Positions 1-13,300 of a DNA stretch of 64,000 bases are shown piece after piece. This DNA is from Phallus indusiatus (Eukaryota > Basidiomycota > Agaricomycetes > Phallales > Phallaceae), in contig JAQFWX010000003.1 of assembly GCA_027605045.1 (NCBI GenBank), positions 372,001 to 436,000 on the forward strand. Direction: 5' to 3'. The translations under genes and the position numbers were made by a program. Below the pieces are notes generated by a model that saw only the letters and a program-made list of their open reading frames with translations, searched no databases and was not told the DNA's origin. Position 1 is the stretch's first letter, and every line of letters starts with the position of its first letter.

Positions 1-460
1 ATACTAAACGCTACGTACCTTGTCTCCAATGATTGTAAGCCTGCATTCCCTTTCATGCATTTCCGTGAGATTACACCGCACCCGTATCCATTGACCTTCA
101 TTTATGGACGTTACTTTAGACATAGCAAGCCAGCTAGATTTTTCTTAGATGCCAGTTAGTCACACTCACAGCATTTTACAAGCAAAACTAAATACCTCGA
201 AGCTTCCTAGGGCTATTATCCACAATGCTGCCAATCTGAGCTAGCGAATCACGTTTGTCATTGTTCTTCTTTCGCTGTTGTGAGGATTGGAGCTGAAAGG
301 TATGAACAAATCGAGATACTCGTGAGTCAAGCGGTGTACGTACCTTGCGGATATTCGAAAATGAACTTGGGGATTTGTTGGGCAGCCATAGTTCGGCAAT
401 CGTCTCAAATTCTCTTAGAGGTGTGCTGCGCTGGGGGACAGACACCCATCCGGACGACAT
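1..460 (-). CDS. N-terminal exons of an unidentified protein, cut by the window edge
   Basis: I do not recognise this protein. The ATG lies at 458-460 on the minus strand. Exon 1 encodes about 39 residues beginning MSSGWVSVPQRS. A GTACGT donor follows, then an exon of about 33 polar residues (SSQQRKKNNDKRDSLAQIG), then an exon containing EGQWIRVRCNLTEMHE that stops at another GTACGT donor just inside the left edge, so the gene continues outside. The phases of these exons join in frame if the second intron ends at TCTAAAG. The third exon, with alternating hydrophobic and charged residues, could be the first strands of a PH-like or other beta domain; that is a guess from pattern only. Orientation is the same as the elongase downstream on the right. 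Confidence 0.5.
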
Positions 461-864
461 GAAGATGCAAGGGAAAGAAGACCAAGAGGAAGGCGCCCCT
501 TGGGCTCGCTAATATAATCATACCTTTAATGAACTAGACGACAACAGGCGCCCTGCCCTGAGTATGTGTACTATCACACCAACAATCATTGTTATCTCCG
601 GGTATACAAAAAAGTTTATTAATTATTGTCTACTTTTTAAGAGAACTCCGTCGGAACGACTGTAGTGGCATGACATTAGAATATAAAACGACGTTAAACT
701 CTCCCAAGGAATCCGTCTCAGTAAATGTCCCCCACGTATTTTATTCTGTGCAAAGAAAAGGACCTCCCCTCGACTCATAACGATAAAAAAAAACATCAAC
801 CTATTGAGGTTTACCGCTAACAAAACAATTAGGAATGTCTGAACACATTCTTCTTGAAGACGGC
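461..864. other. Intergenic, about 400 bp
   Basis: This stretch lies between the start of the left-edge gene and the stop of the elongase, both on the minus strand. It should hold the promoter of the former and the 3' untranslated region of the latter. I see short AT-rich runs but no convincing coding or RNA feature. Confidence 0.5.
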
Positions 865-2048
865 TTACTTGATGGCTTTTCCATTGGCATGTCCAACAGT
901 AGGTTTTTTACTTTGACCTCCGCGAGATCTGTATGTTGTCTTGTAAAACGAGATGAACAAGAAAAGATAGCTGGTTAATAAACCGCAGCCGAAGATGGCA
1001 GCTGTTGGAGAGCCAGAACATGTACCCATTACTGGGAGGCTAGAATATGTAGAAGCAAAGTAATTATACGCTGAATATGGTCATTGTCAGGACATTCAAA
1101 GCTCAATGGGAAGCAGTTTACTAACTCGCGAAATAGATCACAAAGAGATCAATGACAAATTGAATGATCTGCATAGTTGTAAGGTACTTTTTCCACTACA
1201 AAACGTATCAATAAACAGTGTTGCCATATGAAGATATACGCTTACCCAGATCTTCCTGCCGCCGGCGGTCGCAAAGTAGTAGTAATCTAACGGATTTTGA
1301 ACACGGGGAATAACAATCGAAATGGGAAGTGTGCATACACATGAAAACGTGAACGGTGAGGTTCAGTTGGATGGGAACCCAAGACTGTTTGATACGCGTG
1401 TGTATTTCGTGTTTGGCTTTGAAAAGTATGGAATACGCATACCACAGTAGTACGGCCATTCAACTGAGTGAAACAAAGTAAAGCCGTGGCCGAATGATGG
1501 AAAACATGAAGGAAAGCTAAGAGTGCCTTTAGCACGATAAACAACGGCTCTGGATTGTATACTAACCCAAAGGTTTCTTCTTCAGGAACAAGAAAACCGT
1601 ATCAATTAACTCGACGTATTTGATGTAATAATTAATCATATAGTAAACCTCGAGTTTCTACCGTCACATGTGAGAATAGACTCTAATTTCAGAAAAAGGA
1701 AAGAAAAAATTAAGCACTAACCGGTGTCCAGGCATCGTACCCACAAATGCTATGAAACAAGCCGCGGTTATACATAATGGGGATTATTTCTTCTCCTATC
1801 AAAAGGAGCAACACAAAACTCCCCAAGCTCAATAGGATATTGTGGAGTTGGAACAAGAACGTTAATTTCATAGGTTCACGAGAACGCATAATTTCCCGGC
1901 CTCCCAAAACAACAGCCAGATACGTGACGAGGGCGGTTATGACAGCAGGTGTCGTCGAGAGAGGGGTGCGACCTGGTTCATAGCGTTGTAAATAAGATGG
2001 CATGCTAGAAAACGAAACATGCTCTTGAATGAATCTTGCAAGAGACAT
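865..2048 (-). CDS. ELO-family very-long-chain fatty acid elongase (3-ketoacyl-CoA synthase)
   Basis: ELO proteins are ER membrane condensing enzymes that add malonyl-CoA units to long-chain acyl-CoA, supplying chains for sphingolipids. The spliced minus-strand exons give the family blocks in order: a hydrophobic N-terminus with YEPGRTPLST; YIKYVELIDTVFLFLKKKP; the histidine box FLHVFHHSATALLC followed by TQLNGRT; SWVPIQLNLTVHVFM; YYYYFATAGGRKIW; KKYLTTMQIIQFVIDL; and a last membrane segment with a basic tail ending NGKAIK. HxxHH is the known catalytic motif. I count about seven exons with roughly 50-100 nt introns. I chose the ATG at 2046-2048 (MSLARF); the frame is open a little further upstream but has no ATG there. 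The tail is Lys/Arg-rich as in ER-resident elongases. It resembles the yeast Elo2/Elo3 group, but substrate length cannot be told from sequence. Confidence 0.93.
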
Positions 2049-2520
2049 GACTGAAGGGAAAAGAGTCCAAGGGAGTGTCACGAATAAAGGAGCCAAGCTA
2101 AGGACTCGCTCGGCCGTGATAAAATAATTTTATAGAAAGCGCCCGCGGACCTTGAACTCTTTTTTTTATTTAAGGCTGAACTTGAGCCTAAATCCGAGGC
2201 GTTTGCCGACCGTAACGTATCTCTGCCAGTGACAGGCGTGTGTCGACGAATGCACATCCGTAGTCCTCCGTAGTCGTACGTTCATATGAATTATTATTAA
2301 TATGTTTATTACACTATTGAGTCCAAGGTATCTCGAGTCCGTGTTCATATGATGATATGATGATTGAGATTTGAAGGAAATTTGCTTTTCAAGCAATGCT
2401 ACGTCCAAGAAATATAAACCAAGTTAACAAGAAGAGTACTAAAAGCAATTTAGAATTCCGGGATGAGTTTGAAGCCTCCTATTAATAATGGGTGCGAATG
2501 CGAGAGAAAATTCAGTTAGG
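2049..2520. other. Intergenic, about 470 bp
   Basis: This is the promoter side of the elongase and the 3' side of the unidentified gene to the right. It holds T-rich and AT-rich runs (for example near 2160 and 2290) and no coding signal I trust. Confidence 0.5.
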
Positions 2521-3520
2521 TCAGAACGATAGATGGAACGCCGTCCAACGAAACCAGGAGAGCTTTGTTTCTGGTACAGGTTCAATTACCACGCGGCTTG
2601 TGTTAACAACCACTTAGAGAAATGATGTAGCAAAGTATACGTACTTTCCGCGTTTTTTGGCTAGATCCATTGCGCCTATTTCGTCGGTACAACAAATGTA
2701 ATCCTGCGAGAGTGCGTGCAAGAGAAACACGGGCATATCAGACGGTGTTAACCGATACGACACCTGAATCTGAAAACATTATGGTCAAAATACGGTAATA
2801 ATGAAATGAATCATACTGACACCCTCTCCTGATATTCTCTTCCTCAGATCATGAAGAAAACTTAGAGAACGTGATCTGAACTCATGTAATTCGTACAGAT
2901 CGGCATCTTCGTAACTCGGTAGGTAAGCTAACGTCAGTGTTTGATGTGTTTACCACACGCACAAAAATCGGATACAGATGACCACGTTGGGACTGTACAG
3001 TATAGACAGACGGAAGAAAGTTGAGAAACGAGAAGTTTACTTAGTGGGAGTTAAAAGAAGAGCTAAAATAAGTATTGAGGTGTTCTAGGTGTTCAGGAAC
3101 TTACTCAACGAAAGAACTGGCAGCTACCTGCAAATCAGTATACTCAGAGCAATCAGTAGATTGGTTTGGAGGGACTTGTTGAGGTGATGTGGCGACGTGA
3201 GACAGGAATATGGACATCAGGAAATATAGCTGTTAGAAGTGGAGAATGCATTTGTACTTGCATTAGCTCGAGTATTTGTATTCGAAGGTGAAAGAGCGCT
3301 TACCGGGTCCCAACTTAATTGCCTCCTTGTTAGTGCATATTAGATTTCTTTCAGCACGAGTGGAGATGCCACTTAAAAATTTAAGAACATGTTCTTCAAC
3401 CTAAATATAGGACACCCTTCTCATAGATTTGATCGGCGAACACGGTTCCACGAGATCATTTCCCTCCGACACGGCGAGATACTCAAAGCCTTCCGGTAAC
3501 CCCTCGCTAGTCCTGGTGCT
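2521..3520 (-). CDS. Unidentified multi-exon protein, 5' end unresolved
   Basis: I cannot name this gene, but exon after exon reads as protein on the minus strand with compatible phases. In order: a segment with GLPEGFEYLAVSEGNDL (about 3500-3440), then VEEHVLKFLSGISTRAERN, AIFPDVHIP, VAASSFVD, PNVVI, SYLPSYEDADLYELHEFR, SFLHDLRKRISGEG, YRLTPSDMPVFLLHALSQD with the Cys pair ICCTDEIGA, and a final exon ending TAFHLSF before the stop at 2521. The introns are short with normal borders; one near 3395-3445 uses a weak GTGGAA donor and otherwise an in-frame TAG would be read. No ATG is found at the 5' end in frame, so an exon further upstream (up to about 4160) is missing from this model. The product looks soluble. 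I infer a real gene; its function is unknown. Confidence 0.5.
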
Positions 3521-4375
3521 CAGGTCAGGTATATGTATTGTTTTCAGTAGTTATTAAGTCCGTAAATTAGTTTAACACATATGGGTTGTTCCACGTAGAT
3601 AAACAACATCCTTTTAAAGGATGAACTATAAGCCAATTTGAAGCAAAGACTCGGAACTACTGGATTGAAACTATGTAAATGTCGAATGACTTCATGCCAT
3701 CACCAAGCTCATGAGAGCAATCCGAGTCTAAAAAAATTGACGAATTTATTCATACCCATCTTCACTCATTACGCATTATCATCGCTATTTCACCAGTCAT
3801 TTTTGGATACGAGCGGACGCGTCTTTGACATGTTGCGGAGCTTTGACTCCTCCGCTGGCTGCTTTTGTTATCTGGTGATCTTCATGATAGTATTTCCGTT
3901 GCTGAGTATAGTACTGTTTGTATTATCTCGGCGCATAGAGGAAGATTTTATATCATTGAGGACGGTTTCATCAAAAAGACACCGGTCAAACCAGACGTTT
4001 GCTCCGAGACTGAAAGATATTCTATTTAGAAGACACGCTTTCGACGAGCGCAGGTTTCTCTGGGGGTATGTTCGTCTAGATCCGCACGGAAATACCAGTC
4101 TGCGGCAACCAACTCTGCTCCTTGACTCCTTGAGGGTAGATGTTAACTGCGGACGTTCATCCATCTTCTTTTTGTCAAGCCATGAGTGGTGTAATTAAAG
4201 TTTGGGTTGGGATTCGAGTGCTGTCCACACCTGTCCACAATGTTCACAATCTTGCATTTGTCATCTCACTCGTTTCGACCCCGTCAATGACGTAACTTGG
4301 AGTTTCAACAACAACTTTCGTCTCAATCCGTGAAGCAGTTGAATATAATTCAGGCCTTTACAAAGAAAACGAAAC
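3521..4375. other. Unresolved stretch upstream of VPS13
   Basis: This probably contains the first exon or exons of the unidentified minus-strand gene and the VPS13 promoter. Both strands are open between about 3820 and 4195. The plus strand there has a hydrophobic stretch (CYLVIFMIVFPLLSIVLFVL) and the minus strand an ATG at 4162-4164, but neither reads convincingly as protein and I could not join either by splicing. Confidence 0.35.
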
Positions 4376-7300
4376 ATGTGGTCTTGGACTGACCCATTGA
4401 GAGAAGTCCTACATGCGGTATATATGTCTTATCACGTCCCAGTATTGATCAACTCCAACGGAATTTTCTTAGTTGGTTAATCGCATTCTTGCTCCCTATA
4501 TTGAGAACTTAGACATAGACCGATTAAACTATGATCTTAAACGAGGTAGGGGGTAATAAACCTTGTGAAATATTTTGCTAATAAAATCTTAGGCCAAGTC
4601 GAATTATCTGGGTTGGTGTTGGCGAAAAAGGCTTTAGACAAGTTTCGGTTACCCGTTGACGTTCTGCAAGGTCCGTTCTAAAGCGATTCAGTATTGTTCA
4701 CAATTGAGCCTAGCCTTTAAAGGTCATATGGGTCGGTTCACATTATCCTTCTCGTGGGCGGCCTTGAATAGCAAGCCTGTTGAAGTCCGCATCGAGGACG
4801 TTTATCTACTCGTGGCGCCATCTTCACATACAAAGGTAATGAAGAATTGACATACGATCAGCAAGACATTCATTAAGAACACGTTAGTACGATGCTGAAG
4901 ATGATGAGCGCCGTGCTCAAGCTATAAAGATGGAAAAGCTAGAAAGCTCGGATATTCTATTGAGAGGACAAAGTGGCGATTCGGAGTGTAGGAGAGCTCT
5001 CAATTCGTGTTATGTTTCGTACTGATTCAAAAGTCGTTTCAGCTCAACCACAAGGTTTCATCCCATCTCTTGTCACGAAAATTATAAACAACCTTCAAAT
5101 TACTGTCAAGAATATACATATACGATATGAGGATGACAGGAGCCCCGGCGTATGGTGGTCATTTTTCTTAACGCGATTTTAGTTAACGTTCTTCAGAATC
5201 CCTTTGCTGCGGGTATAACCCTGGCAGGATTTACAGCAACATCGGTCGATGAGTTCTGGTTACCCACGTTTATACAGAGTACAGCGGCAACCGTTCGCAA
5301 GGTCTGGAGAGTCTCCAATAATAATAAAAAAACGCTGATCTTTGTGAATAGCTCACGAGACTTGAGTCATTGACAGTGTATTTCGATACCGATTGTCGTA
5401 GCATGACCGGTTTACCTGCAGCTGATACTTTAGACATGTTCGCGTCCATGGTGAAAAATTTCCCCACCATTCCTCCAATCTGTTCCGTATACCCATGCAT
5501 ATTTTTTCTAGATCGCTCAGCATGATTACACTCCGGACCATCAATACATTTTGAAGCCTGTGACTGGGGAAGGAAAAGTGAGAGTATATAAACATGACGT
5601 TGACTCATAACTAATCAAAAATAGATAACTTTGAACAAACACATGGACGCTGTAACTCCGAAAACTAACATTGACCTTGCTTTTGAAGAGATTGCGTTCA
5701 CTTTAGACGGTCACCAGTACCGAAATATTATTTCGCTGTTAGATGTGTATCATTTTTATCTCCGTCGTCACCAGGTTTGTTCTATCATCTCATGATGAAT
5801 AACTCAACTCATATTATTCAAGTATAAACGCTACGCTCCTGATCCGAAAGATTTAGCGGAAAACAAGTCCCGTGCGCTGATCAAATTTGCAGCAACTGCA
5901 GTACTCAGAGAAGTTCACGAAAGGAATCGAAGATGGACCTTTGCCTACATGAAGGAAGTTGGTGAAAATCGACGTGCATACATGTCATTATTTAGAAAAA
6001 AGTATTTAAATCAGCTTTCTCTCGAGGTAAGTTTGTCTTTCATCATGACACTTGCGTTTTCTAAATGAAAGCAGGATAAGCCTGCTTTGGAGCAGCTGGA
6101 GCACGATTTGTCCTACGAGGATATTCAACTATACAGACACTTAACACGACGTCAATTGCGGAAGGACATCAAGGAAGGAAAACTTCAAAAGCAAAAGCCT
6201 CAGGCGACATCCAATGTACAGACTGGTGTGGGGTGGGGTTTAAATTGGCTTTTAGGTTACGGGTCCAATAACACACCTGAAGAACCGGTCGTTCAAACAG
6301 GGAATGTGTTGAATATGACCGACGAACAGCTGAAAGAGTTATATGCTGCCATTGACTACGATCAGAAAACTGATGAAAAGTTCGCAGGAGAAATTCCAGC
6401 GGAATCTCTGAAACTTCGCGTCTCTGCCCAGCTGGAGCATGGTTCACTGGCCTTAAAATCTGCCCCTAGGACTCGTGACATTATATCATTGGTCTCCGAT
6501 CGCTTTAAAGTGGAGTTTGTCGAGCGTCCTAACAATTTCGAAACAATCATCGCATTGGGTGGATTCAAGGTGTTCGACAATACTGTACCGAAAAGTATAT
6601 ATCCGCAAATAGTCCGCCTAAAGGAACAGGAGTCGGCCCTGATGTCTTCGCAGACTCACGAAGAGGACCCGTTTCTGTATCTTAAGTTTGAAAACAAACC
6701 GCTTGATGAGCGAGCGGACAGTGCCCTAACTCTACGCCTACGTTACATGGAGATTATTTATCATAGGGGTTATGTCGAAGCTATTTACAACTTTTTCCGA
6801 CCACCGGAAAGTCAGCTGGAATCCGTCGATGCTCTGTTGGTGAGCTAGCTTTTGACTTGTAGGTGGATCTTAATACTGACTACCGTGCACAGGGGGCAGC
6901 TAGCCAAACACTAGAGGGCCTTCGACAAGAAACCCGAGCTGGTCTCGAATACGCTTTGAATTCACATAAGACAATCGATATCAAAATGGATATGCAAGCA
7001 CCCATCATTATTGTACCAGAGGAGCAAGTAGCATTTTGCATACTTCGCGTAATTTTTCTAATGCATTGAGTAGCGTTACGTCTGAAAATAATCCACATTT
7101 GGTTCTCGACGCGGGTCATATTGCTATTGAGAGCGAGCTAGCAGCAAAAGATGCCCGGCAAAATTTGGACAAAAAGTTGAATGAGACTTACGACTTGGAA
7201 GACTGGAAAGATTTGGAAAGTCATATGTATGACCGATTCTCTGTCACGCTTAAGGCCGCCCAGGTGAGATTTATCCCAACATGTTTTGATCGTTATTAAT

Positions 7301-10300
7301 ACATCTTTAGTTTCTATTGGGACCAAATTTGAACTCATGTCTCCGCGCATTGGACACCTCCAGCGATAAAGGATCGCTCCATATTGTAGAGCGCATTAAC
7401 ATTCAGCTATCTCTACATAACTCCATCCTTCCCAGCCGAGTTAGGTTGCCTTCCAATCTAGACATTCCTCGTGTGAAGATTTCCGGAAGACTTCCCTCAC
7501 TACGGGTCAATATTTCGGATACCAAGTATAAAGCCCTTATGAAATTCGTTGATACTGCCATTCCAAAATTCGATCGAGAAGAATCCATATCCAATTCTAA
7601 GCATATCCAAGTGACTAATGATACCGCCCCCGATATTCTCAAACCAGCAGGGTTTTTCTTGTCAGATCAATTGGTGGACTACCCCTTAGAAGACGGAAAC
7701 GATGACAATTCTTCGAAAGACAAAGATTCCTTCATGGATGCGGAAGATGATTCCTCATCTGTTAGTGACATTTTGAAAAAACACTCGACATATCTCATTT
7801 CTTGACAGCAAGGAACTAAACCTCAGAATCTTGTTTTGAGTTTTGAAGTTGACAGGTTGGAAGCGCTTGTATCCAAGGCAGACAGTAATGGAACAGAAAT
7901 GGAGTTGGGAGATTTGCGCCTGGACAACTTTCGCTTGTCTTGCAACGCAGAAGACGAAAAGATTACCGTGGGCATAGTCTTACGGTATGTATTCATTGTA
8001 GAGAAAGAACTTTACGCTCACATACTTTTTTTAGTTCGATTACTGCGACATTATCTAGAGCCGGTCATATGACGGTGCCATTACTTACATCCCGTGAAGA
8101 TATCTCAGTGCCAGAAGGTCATCTATTGACAATTTCTTACGTCCGTATTCAAGAAGGACACCCTGAATTCATGTCCAAGCATGACGGATTTGATCAAGAT
8201 ATCCAAATTCTCGTATCCACGATTATCTTTCACGCATGCCCCGAACCTGTGATAGCATTATACGATTTCATTATGACGACTTTCGTACCCGAGAGGTCGC
8301 TATCCCCTCCACAATCCAAAATTTCAACTCCTAACGGGACACCCTCCAACGATATACCTCCTGATTCGTTGCCACGACCTAGCAAAATACGTGTAAATTT
8401 AAGTTTAGCCAGTGTTCAAGGTATAAATATCTTTATTTGACCGATGTACAACACACTCAATTCATTACAGTTTTGCTCATCAACAATAGCATTCAGTTGG
8501 CTACATTGGCGTTGTCTACAGCCCATGCATCGGTGAAGGTTTATCGCAATACATTGAAAGTAGACGGTGTCCTGGGATCCCTCTCTCTTTTCGATGATTC
8601 TGATTCAAACGCACATTCCGATGACTTCAAGAAAATTCTCAGTATTGAGGGAGATAACCTTGCTAATTTTGGATACCAGACCTTTGACCCTGAAGACAAG
8701 ACGACGTTTAAAGGCGTAAATTCCCTTGTAACATTGAAATCCGGCGCTTTGCGATTGATCTTTCTGGAAGGACCTTATCATGATCTATACCGATTTTTGA
8801 TAAAATTTGCAAAACTCAAAGGGTTGTATGATGCCGCCGCCGCTGCCGCTGCAGAACGAGCTGCAGAGATCCAACGCATGCAGTTTGATATTTTCATACG
8901 GTCTCCCATTCTTATATATCCCCAAGATGCTACAGAATCTGACAATACACTTGTCATGAAACTAGGGGAGATTTCGGCCCGTAATTTCTACGATGAAACC
9001 ACTGTCAGGACCGAGGCATCCCTTCAAGGAATTCAATTAACATCAGAAATGATCTACGAAGGGAAAGTATCCCAGATGAATATCATTGAGAAGGTTCAAA
9101 TCAATACCAAACTTGTTCAAAAGTTGGAAATAGATCGTAGACGGGATCTTAATTCCCCGGATAGTCAGGCGAGTCCACTTCATGTTCCAAGATTCTACGA
9201 TTTTTAACATTTTTTCAGATGACAGTCGAGGTGTCAGACGTCAAATTACAATTAAATCGATCTCAGTATTGTTTCTTGATCAACGCTCTTCGCTCTGTTT
9301 TGAAAGTGGTCAAGAGTGACACGGACGGCCTCGCAGAAGTTGACTCGACGGTGCCCAATCCGCCCATAACTCCCATTGCTCCACCATCTGGCGCTCGAGA
9401 TACTTCCATGGTGAATTTACAGCCGGAGATACAGGCAATTTCTACTGATGGTGTACAACCTTGGACTTCCTTAAGTTTAGAACTTTCAATTGGTTCAATC
9501 AATCTCCACCTGTATGATGAAACGGCAAAGTGGACATCAGATCTACAAACAGCCGGGATTGTGAAGTTTGCTATCAATGACACACGACTTCGTTACAAGA
9601 CATTGACAGACGGCGCCGCCGAAGCAGAACTTGTTCTCAAGTCTTTCACGATAACCAATACACGCAGTGGATCGAATCGTTTTCGAGAAATCATCCCAGC
9701 TGCAAAACATAATCGGAACCAGTTTATGATCCTTTACACTACTTCTGGTGGGCCTGAGCCATCGTCACTGGCTATCATAACTATTGATTCTCCAAAAATC
9801 ATATTCACGGTGGATCCGCTCTTTGCACTACTTGATTTCTTCTCAGCTACAAATGAGTCTATGGATTCTACCAATGAATCGAACGATTCAGTTGTTGACA
9901 AACAAAACCAAGGCTCTAAACCAAACGGGTTGGATTTCCGAGTTGACTTGCACGATGTGATCATCAGCGTATTGGAAACGGACGTGGCGGCCGATACTCA
10001 GGCCATCCAATTATCCATAAAACAGGTCCTTCTATCACAGCAGGTAAGCGTTATACTATTTGGTGTACAAACACTGAATTTGTGTTCGCAAGGCGATAAT
10101 GGCTCTGACGGTTAACCGTCTCGGAATGTCACTACTTCGTATGGACAAACCCTCAGAAGCTGTGCGCTTTTTGGACGATCTTGATTTAACATTTACTATG
10201 GACAATCGCCAAATAGTTGACCATCAGGTGTCCAATCTGGAGCTTACCCTACAGACAATCATATTCCGAGCATCGTACCGTGATATCATTTTGATTTCTT

Positions 10301-13300
10301 CCATCGTAAACAAAGCTGTAGAATTATTTAATCGACAATCCGAGGAGAGCAGTCCCAAAAATGGCTCATTTGATTCAAACGGGGGAGGAAAGCCTAGGTT
10401 GCTGTCTAATCGCAGTACTTCACTCGGCAGTCAAGGGCGAGGGGTTCCGCCGCAAGCTGTAACTTCAAAAGAACATGTACGTCTTGGCTCTTTCACGTGT
10501 TATCGAGTCATAGCTCAGTGTTTGTCAAGTTCAAAGCTACTTTTGACGGTTTCCGACTTGTTTTGATTGGTGACATTTATGAGTTACCCATCGTCCATCT
10601 GAGCACCAAAGCCTTCGAGCTCAGCGCACAAGATTGGTCCGCAGATGTACGTTTGGTTCCATTCAAAACTTTTTATCGTCCGCTAATTCATAATTTATAT
10701 AGCTTCATGCACATACTTCCGTTGATACCAGTATAACGTACTGGAATTTAGCAAACTCACATTGGGAGCCTCTTATTGACCCCTGGAAGCTTTCTGTTTC
10801 CGTAAGATTCCTCCGACGTTTCAATATTTGCTGTTAACAATTCACAAGGTTGGCCGTCAAGGAGCTTCGGGTGGCTTAAATTTAATGATAGTTTCCCAAG
10901 ACTGTCTAAATGTCAACATCAGCAGCACACTCATTGAGCTAGCTCTCTCCATGCTTGATGCATGGCAGAAAGAAGGCGATCGGGTTTTACGCAAGGCTAG
11001 AGGAAGCTATGCTCCTTATCGTATCCGTAATCGCACCGGTGGACCGATCAATGTATGGTCGGACATCAATGGGCCCGACAAGAACTCACCTATCGTAAAA
11101 ATAGCGAGCGGAGAAACCATCGATTGGCGTTTTGACGACTGGAAGACCATGCGGGAGGTAGGTTTTTCATTTCAAATATTGCTTCAAGTTTTAATGATTC
11201 TTCTAGCACGTATCTGTCACAGGACACAATTCCCTAGGGGTGCAGTTTATTAGTAAACCCTGGGAACAAGTGCATAATATTGCAGTAGGAAAAGAAGGGG
11301 AGTGTATTTACACCCTTCGTCCCAAAACACAGAAGGTATCCGCGCGTCTGTTATGCGACGTCGCATTGAAAGGACACGTTAAAGTTGTAACTTTTCGATC
11401 CACCTTTCTTGTGAAAAACAATACGTTATTTCCCTTGGAGTTGATGCTGATAGATTATAATGGACAACCCGCCAGCGCCGTAGAAAAAATAGGTGAGACT
11501 AAGGAATGCCTTTTATTTCATTCCTAATCCTCGGACAGCCCCCGACGACGACTATGCCCTTCCAATCGACAAGGTCACAGAAAGCAGAATTACGGTGCGA
11601 CCTGACCGTATGTTCTATCTTTTATAAACCTATTCTTTTCCTTATACGTCCACTTAGAGGGATTCGGCTATAAATGGTCCAACCCTCTTCAGTGGGAGGA
11701 ATTAACTGCGAATCGGACTCGACTATTCGTTTGCCGTCATACTCAGTCTTCAGAACCTGCGTGGCGTCTTCAGGCCTGTGCCGAGTTTAACTCAAATGAC
11801 ACTCTGACCAAGTAGTTTATTTTTGTTCCCTCAGTTTTTTTGACTCATTTTCTTCAGGCGTTATCCGAAGTTAACGCTGCACCTTCGAGCACCTATCGAA
11901 GTTGAAAACCTGCTCCCTTACAATATACAATACAATATATACGACAAAGAACTGGAGATACCCTGGAACAGTTATCTCCGTCAAGGTGGCCTAATGCCGG
12001 TTCATTGCGTTGAGCCCAGTCATATGATTGTTATGAGTATCACGATTCAGGACACATGTGAGAGCAGTGTTGATTCCTCTTTATCTTCTAATGTCTACTA
12101 TCAGGTTTCAAATCCAGTAATTTTGCCGTTATAAGTGCCGGAACCTCCGAAGAATATGATATCGATAAACAGTTAACTTTGAAGGATACGAGTGGCAGGA
12201 GTTTAAATCTTCGCCTTAACACTATGTGAGTCGGTGATAATAGTCTCTTCAATCAAACGGCTCAATTAGCCCAGAAAACATGAGAATTCAGGCGGAGCCT
12301 TTAGAGTGCAGATATACAGTCCTTTCATTGTGGTGAATAAGACTGGATTACCGTTTCAGTTTTTATCCCTACGATCTACTCGTGCCGGTGTACCACAGGA
12401 AGTTGCTGGTGAAAGGGAGTCAGGTAGGATGTTTTTCCAATGCGTCCTCTACTCTGTCTCATTGCTATTAAAGCTGAACTCTCTAAGCCTACCCCATTCT
12501 GTATGTTTTCGTTCTAATAAAGAAAGTCTATAATAACATTTCTTTAGTGCTCTCCCATTCTCATTCCAAAGGTCATGAATTCGTTCTGAAGGTCGGAGGC
12601 TCCGGTTGGTCTCAGGTGAAATACTCTTTCTCATCTCAGGCATACGAACTAATTCTTTGAAGACCCTGAGTTTTGAGCCTCCTAGTGCTGAAATGGCTTT
12701 GTCGTTACCAACGGCAAAAGATACTGAAAATAATATTGGCATTTCTTGGACGCTTGGACAAGGTAGATACGAATTATCCAAAGTCATCACGATCGCTCCT
12801 CGATTCTTGATAAAAAACAACATGGACCAGGCCATACAGTTTCGAGAGAAAGGCATGCCTCCGGCTGAAGATTCTATATTGCAACCTGGCACTAGAGGTG
12901 CTTTGAGATACACCCGCAGGTCGCCGGCAAAGTTGCTGACAGTCGCGTACTCTGGGTTGAATGCGAAGTGGTTCGTGCAGTTCGTATTCCAGGCTGGAGG
13001 TTATAGCTTAATTCGTTCGCAGGTCGACTCCCATAAACATTCAGGATATTGGTGTGATACACTTTCGGTTGTACCCGTTAGGGACAGAGGACGTGGAGTC
13101 GTCATGTCTTGTACGGGCTGACATTGCTGTAGAAGGGCCTACAATCCATGTTAGCATCAACAAAGAAGATGATTCCTGGCCTTTCATTCTTGAAAACGCC
13201 AGCGACTACGATTTTACTTTCTGTCAGATCGTACGTGTCTTTTTTGTTAAGCCCAGGCGACAAACAATGACATCTATTTAGGACGAGTCTCATCCTGGGC

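Noticed and set aside
3638..4198. Plus-strand open frame of about 186 codons with one hydrophobic stretch
   Set aside because: It starts without an ATG in its long form, has unusual composition, and overlaps the probable 5' part of the minus-strand gene and VPS13 promoter; I could not support it as a gene.
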